From positions 1 through 23,779 of IMG/VR virus record IMGVR_UViG_3300022821_000773: a DNA stretch of 23,779 nt; one strand, written 5' to 3'. The notes below the pieces were generated by a model, which saw only the letters and a list, made by a program, of their open reading frames with translations, was not told the DNA's origin and did not search any database. Numbering within the stretch: the first letter of the stretch is position 1; each line of letters opens with the position of its first letter. The position numbers were made by a program, and so were the translations under genes. This document shows, one piece after another, positions 19,672 through 23,779 of the stretch. Origin of the DNA: a virus.

Positions 19672-21390
19672 ATGCCACAAGAAACGGTGCAAGTACAAAT
19701 AAAATTAACAGGAGTAGACCAGGTCAATAGAGACATGGGTAAGCTACAGTCAGGATTAGGTGGGAAGTTTTCTAAAATAGCTGGGAAAGTTGCAACAGTC
19801 GCTAAGGTGGCTGCTGGTGCTATTCTGGCGGTAGGTGCTGCCTCTGTAGCAGTTGGTACAATGGCGGTTAAAAGTGCAGCACAGCTCGAACAGCAACGTA
19901 TTGGATTCATCACACTACTTGGAAGTGCAGAAGCCGCTGATAAAGCATTAGAAAGAATCAAAAAAGACGCAAAAGCAACACCATTTGAATTACCAGGACT
20001 CATAGCAGGAAATAAGAGACTTATATCTACAGGCATAGAAGCAGAACGTGCTGCTGATATAATTCTTTCATTAGGAGATGCTATCTCTGCAACAGGAGGT
20101 TCACAACCAGAATTTGATAGAATGATAACTAACCTACAGCAGATTAAAAACGTTGGTAGAGCATCTGCAATCGATATCAAACAGTTTGGGTTTGCAGGTA
20201 TAAACATCGTCGGTTTACTAGCGGATTCTATGGAAAAGACTACGGCTGAAGTACAGGCATTAGTGACAGCAGGTAAAATAGGTTTTCCAGAGGTAGAACA
20301 GGCACTTAAGAATGCCTCTAGTGAAGGCGGAGACTTCTTTAATGCAATGCAAGATCAGAGTCAAACGCTTAATGGAATACTTTCTAATGTTAAAGACACT
20401 ATAAATATACTCTTGGCAGACTTTGCTACAGAGAGTGGTTTGTTAGATGCCGTGAAAGTGGTAGCACAAGGACTGCTTTCATTCTTAGAAAAGGCAGCAA
20501 GTGGGGCTACAGGTGCAGTAGAAAATATGAAGATAAAGTTTAACGAGTTTATGAACTCAGAGTTTATGAAAAATGCAAGGCTGTTTTTTAGTGCAATATT
20601 TGATGGAATGAAATCAGCAGTCGAGGGCTTTATGCTTGTGTGGAATCCTATTTGGGATACAATGATTGAAATATGGCAAAACGTTCTTAGACCAATGTTT
20701 ATAGAGATTAAGAGGTTGATAATAGAAATGTTTGGTGAAAGTGTAGCTGAGGGAGAAGAGTTTAAAAGGATGATGGAAATCATAGGTGCTTCTATTGCAA
20801 TTGTAGTTGGGGGTATTGTATTGGCAATCGCTGGACTTATATTGATATTCGGAACGTTGGTTAAATCATCACTCGAGAGGACAGCGAAGGTTAAGGCGAC
20901 ATTCGAAAACTTAAAAGAAGGCATCAGGAAAGTTGTATTTGCAGTTGGGTGGTATTTTAAGGTATTGCTACCTCAAGCTGTAGCTACTGGAGTAAACAAG
21001 ATAAAAGCTTTCTGGATGTCTATACCAGCTACAATAAAGAGGGTTGCTAATTCTATAATATTCTATATGGAAAGAGCTGTAAATTCAGTTATAAGTGGAT
21101 TTAATGGTGTTGCGGAAAGTATTCCAGGAGCACCTACATTCCCACTTGTAAAATTCCCAAGATTTGAATCTGGAGGAATTGTAGGAGGAAGTTCTACATC
21201 TGGAGACAAGGTTTTGGCTAGAGTTAATAGCGGTGAAATGATACTTAATAAGGCTCAGCAGTCTTCATTATTCAGAATGTTACAGGGGTCTGGAGGTCAG
21301 ACAGTCAATATGGGTGATATGAACTTCTCACAACAAGGTGCTCCAATGCAACAACAGAACTCGTTTATTAATTTATTAACTAATATATAA
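19672..21390 (+). CDS. Tape measure protein
   Basis: A 572-aa protein. It has an N-terminal domain (QVQIKLTGVDQVNRDMGKLQ), a hydrophobic alanine/glycine/valine segment at 40-67, and then the tape measure N-domain pattern (LEQQRIGFITLLGSAEAADKALERIKKDA; IDIKQFGFAGINIVGLLADSM). A second strong hydrophobic segment lies at 370-397. The C-terminus FESGGIVGGSSTSGDKVLARVNSGEMILNK is typical of tape measures. The protein sets tail length and later may enter the host membrane. At about 0.15 nm per residue it implies a tail near 85 nm, short for a siphovirus. The stop overlaps the next start as TAATG. Confidence 0.9.
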   Translation: MPQETVQVQIKLTGVDQVNRDMGKLQSGLGGKFSKIAGKVATVAKVAAGAILAVGAASVAVGTMAVKSAAQLEQQRIGFITLLGSAEAADKALERIKKDAKATPFELPGLIAGNKRLISTGIEAERAADIILSLGDAISATGGSQPEFDRMITNLQQIKNVGRASAIDIKQFGFAGINIVGLLADSMEKTTAEVQALVTAGKIGFPEVEQALKNASSEGGDFFNAMQDQSQTLNGILSNVKDTINILLADFATESGLLDAVKVVAQGLLSFLEKAASGATGAVENMKIKFNEFMNSEFMKNARLFFSAIFDGMKSAVEGFMLVWNPIWDTMIEIWQNVLRPMFIEIKRLIIEMFGESVAEGEEFKRMMEIIGASIAIVVGGIVLAIAGLILIFGTLVKSSLERTAKVKATFENLKEGIRKVVFAVGWYFKVLLPQAVATGVNKIKAFWMSIPATIKRVANSIIFYMERAVNSVISGFNGVAESIPGAPTFPLVKFPRFESGGIVGGSSTSGDKVLARVNSGEMILNKAQQSSLFRMLQGSGGQTVNMGDMNFSQQGAPMQQQNSFINLLTNI

Positions 21391-21809
21391 TGGCAACACA
21401 AAGAGGCATATTTATAAATGATAGATTCTATAACTACATAAGTGGTACATTTAGAGAGTCTTTCAATCTAAAAAACTCTGTTAACGAAACTCAAGGAGAT
21501 AGAACATTCTCAGTGCAAGGTCGTAGTAAAGAAGATTTTGCAGTTACTATCAGATTAGAAAATGAATACGATGTCAGGGACGGGGAAGCAGTTGTAGGGT
21601 CTACAACATGGTTAGGAGTGTCTAGATTAGCAGACTTGAAGTCTTATCTAGGTGCTACAACAAACCTTCCATTTAATTTAGTAACCCCTTATGGTGTAAC
21701 CTATTCGGTAATACCTACTGGGACTCCAAGTTTAAGCATATTCAATGCTGATAATCCTAGTACAACAAGTGTAGAGCCAGATATGAATCTAAGTTTCGCA
21801 AGTAAATAA
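21390..21809 (+). CDS. Probable distal tail protein
   Basis: A 139-aa protein. The beta-rich composition (GIFINDRFYNYISGTFRESF, DFAVTIRLENEYD, VTPYGVTYSVIPTG) and the position right after the tape measure suggest a distal tail or baseplate adaptor. It is shorter than typical Dit proteins (200-300 aa), so only the tube-interacting ring domain would be present. No diagnostic motif. TAATG-coupled to the tape measure. Call is mainly syntenic. Confidence 0.5.
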   Translation: MATQRGIFINDRFYNYISGTFRESFNLKNSVNETQGDRTFSVQGRSKEDFAVTIRLENEYDVRDGEAVVGSTTWLGVSRLADLKSYLGATTNLPFNLVTPYGVTYSVIPTGTPSLSIFNADNPSTTSVEPDMNLSFASK

Positions 21810-21810
21810 C

Positions 21811-22890
21811 ATGCTTACAGGAACAACCTTATTACAACTCGCAGGTACAAGTAACCTTGTTACACCTTTCATAGAAGCAGAAATCTCTCAAAACTATATG
21901 AGGGGTAATGTCACTGGTATATCTTTGGGTACAAATGACCGTGCAAATGGGTCGTTTGTGTTTGGAGGTAGGTTAATGATACATACAACTAATTCTTCTG
22001 GAGGAAGTAGAGCCTGGAACATACACGATACTGTAGATATAACTTCTGGATTCACGACAATGAGTTTCTCAAGTCTTGGGTTTATGTATAAGAATGGAGT
22101 CACATTAGAAAACTATTTCACATCAGGGGGTGTCAGTGATGCAGGTGGGTTATTAGGTAAGGTAGCTTCAGCTGATGGTCTTAACTGGGGTGCTACATCA
22201 ACCCTACTAGCTAATATAGGACTATACAGTGACCTAAGTGTCGTATCACCGACACAAATATACGGTGCAGACGTTAATGGAAGAATAGCATCCTTTGTAA
22301 ATAACGGGGGTTGGGGTGTTACTATCATAGATAGATTCCCAGTCATAGAACAATTAGGAGCATTCAAACTGAAAGGTAGGGACTTTGTAAGTATAAGTAG
22401 AGCAGTTGATGGAGTAAAGACAGTAGAGGCAAATGAAACAGATGGTACTGCATTCTTTAGAAAGAGAGAGTTATTTAGTAAGGTATCGGATAATGACAAC
22501 GTTGTAACTACTTTTATAAACGGTGTCTCCAAATTGTATGGCTATATATATACAAAAGATAACTATATTGAGAATGTTGGTGGTGTTACTATTGCACAGG
22601 GTTCGGTTAGGTCTTATTTGACAGAAACAGAGGATGGAGTTGACTGGAGCAGCCCAAGATTATTAGATGAAAGAGACCCTTCTAGTGTTGACCTTGGTGT
22701 TATAACTCACACACAGTTTGGAGAAGGATTAACCAATAACACACATACATTATTTGCGATAGAAGCAGGGGCAACTCAGTTGTCTACAATCACATATGGA
22801 AGCAGTCAGTTAGATGTCTCAAATGATATAATAAGCTATACTAATAATGGAAATGACAGGATAAGTTTAATACTAGGCAACAAAAAATGA
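21811..22890 (+). CDS. Tail-tip protein of unknown family, possibly beta-propeller-like
   Basis: A 359-aa protein, beta-rich with many short strands and Gly/Asn turns. Two segments, SADGLNWGATSTLL (120-133) and TEDGVDWSSPRLL (273-285), resemble the S/T-x-D-G-x-x-W turn of BNR or kelch-like beta-propeller repeats, each about a blade turn. FRKRELFSKVSDNDN and GYIYTKDNYIE could be further blades. This suggests a receptor- or carbohydrate-facing tail protein. The first residues (MLTGTTLLQLAGTSNLVTPF) resemble the start of tail-tip proteins. The stop overlaps the next start as ATGA. Confidence 0.55.
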   Translation: MLTGTTLLQLAGTSNLVTPFIEAEISQNYMRGNVTGISLGTNDRANGSFVFGGRLMIHTTNSSGGSRAWNIHDTVDITSGFTTMSFSSLGFMYKNGVTLENYFTSGGVSDAGGLLGKVASADGLNWGATSTLLANIGLYSDLSVVSPTQIYGADVNGRIASFVNNGGWGVTIIDRFPVIEQLGAFKLKGRDFVSISRAVDGVKTVEANETDGTAFFRKRELFSKVSDNDNVVTTFINGVSKLYGYIYTKDNYIENVGGVTIAQGSVRSYLTETEDGVDWSSPRLLDERDPSSVDLGVITHTQFGEGLTNNTHTLFAIEAGATQLSTITYGSSQLDVSNDIISYTNNGNDRISLILGNKK

Positions 22891-23779
22891 GTATAGTAAA
22901 CCAATATACAGGAGCTACAGTTGAACGACTTGGTGGTACTTATTTAGACAGTAGGGCTATCGTAAACATTAAAGAAGGTTATGTATTAGGAGCTTCTAGA
23001 CATTCTGTTAATCTTAATGGGTATAAAGTAGAGGATATGTCTAATTCTGGTGTATTCTCAGAGAGAGTTTCTTTGTCATTATCTAGTCCACTTACAGACC
23101 TTAATAGCAGAGCATTCCCTTATTCCATGAAAAGATCTAGTCATGAGTATCACTTTGAACAGTTTGATAATACAGATACGTTAAATCAGCATTGGTCTAT
23201 TAACACAAACGATTATGGAGTTACTTATGATATAACCGAATGGGGATTAAGAAATAGATTACATATAACCTTCACAGAGGATAGTGATTTATATATGTCG
23301 TATACAAACAATCAAGACATTCCTGATGTTAGGGTAAGAACTAGGTTTAGAAGTACAGTAGCAGGAGTGACTGCATTCGTAGACTTCAGATTAGAAGATG
23401 GAGACAACTTTTACAGAGCAATTTATTCTACAAACAGTATAGCCATTAAGAGGTTCGCAACTATAGGGAATACAGTACTAGCAACTAAGGCTACTGGAGT
23501 TTCTATACTAGCAGACTCTGATTATGATCTATCGCTTGAGGTCAAAGATTCAAAAATATACACAGCAATATCAAAAGACTTAGTATCGTTTACTGGAGGT
23601 GCAAGTCTTAATATAGGGAATGATAGTAATAATGGCGTATACCATGAGTCTGGTGCTGTAAGGATAGGGTCACACGGGTCAGGAGATAAGGCAATTTGGA
23701 GTAATACAGAGGTTCTAGGGGTAGGAGAACAATTAACTTCAGAGTCCACAGCAAGGATAGCCTTAGGGGCTGGTGACAT
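22887..23779 (+). CDS. Tail fibre or tail-tip protein with lectin-like region (cut by window end)
   Basis: ATG 22887 overlaps the preceding stop as ATGA, and the frame stays open for 297 codons to the window edge. The N-terminus (MSIVNQYTGATVERLGGTYL, VNIKEGYVLGASRHSVNLNG) looks like an attachment domain. Residues about 90-230 have the run of a concanavalin-like/laminin-G-type beta sandwich: FDNTDTLNQHWSIN, VRVRTRFRSTVAG, VDFRLEDGDNFYRAIYS, YDLSLEVKDSKIYTAISKD. Such domains in fibres bind glycans. SGAVRIGSHGSGDKAIWSNT follows. Complete length unknown. Confidence 0.7.
   Translation, partial: MSIVNQYTGATVERLGGTYLDSRAIVNIKEGYVLGASRHSVNLNGYKVEDMSNSGVFSERVSLSLSSPLTDLNSRAFPYSMKRSSHEYHFEQFDNTDTLNQHWSINTNDYGVTYDITEWGLRNRLHITFTEDSDLYMSYTNNQDIPDVRVRTRFRSTVAGVTAFVDFRLEDGDNFYRAIYSTNSIAIKRFATIGNTVLATKATGVSILADSDYDLSLEVKDSKIYTAISKDLVSFTGGASLNIGNDSNNGVYHESGAVRIGSHGSGDKAIWSNTEVLGVGEQLTSESTARIALGAGD

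Noticed and set aside
1-23779. tRNA genes, CRISPR arrays, integrase attachment sites or insertion sequences
   Set aside because: I saw no cloverleaf-like sequence, no regularly spaced repeats, no transposase or integrase, and no convincing inverted repeat pairs at element-like distances.

Overview
This is a stretch of a tailed-phage (or prophage) genome. Every gene I can support lies on the + strand, and most neighbours are packed with ATGA, TAATG or short overlaps. The right half (13226 to the end) is a head and tail module in classical order: protease/scaffold, decoration protein, Mu gpT-like major capsid protein, connector and neck proteins, tail tube, frameshifted tail assembly chaperone, tape measure, distal tail and fibre-like proteins. 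A tape measure with no sheath gene points to a siphovirus. The DNA is A+T-rich, arginine is mostly AGA, and TGA is used as a stop. Genes that are not coupled to an upstream stop mostly have an A/T-rich leader (TAATTT..TTAA) and no Shine-Dalgarno sequence. This is the style of Bacteroidota and their phages, so that host group is my best guess, but it is not proven.

Layout. 1-96 is the C-terminal tip of a fibre-like protein. 113-693 holds small phage genes. 711-13116 is a 12.4 kb glycan cassette: a GT2-TPR-GT4 fusion, a GT2 protein, a methyltransferase-like protein, a CgeB-like glycosyltransferase, a RfbH/E1-type 3-dehydrase split by an intein, an RmlB-like 4,6-dehydratase, a second SDR, an unknown protein, a two-gene transketolase, two methyltransferases, a second GT4 and a small ORF. 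At 13097-13206 a near-consensus sigma70-type promoter runs directly into an intrinsic terminator. Virion morphogenesis genes follow. The last gene is cut by the window edge.

How the genes work together (inference). The 4,6-dehydratase, the PMP/[2Fe-2S] 3-dehydrase, the SDR reductase and the split transketolase could make a 3,6-dideoxy sugar, possibly carrying a two-carbon branch. The methyltransferases could modify it, and the four glycosyltransferases could attach it, perhaps to the virion proteins encoded alongside.

The most striking object is in the dehydrase gene. The 264-residue intein sits at the PLP-site motif IEDN/C. A complete HNH endonuclease gene (173 aa) lies inside the intein but in a different reading frame, so one DNA stretch is open in both frames for about 174 codons. 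The +1 cysteine needed for splicing is also the first ligand of the enzyme's iron-sulfur cluster (C-X57-C-X1-C-X7-C, visible only after splicing). Other notable signals are a predicted pseudoknot in the leader of the tail chaperone gene and a textbook -1 frameshift site, A_AAA_AAA, followed at once by a stop.
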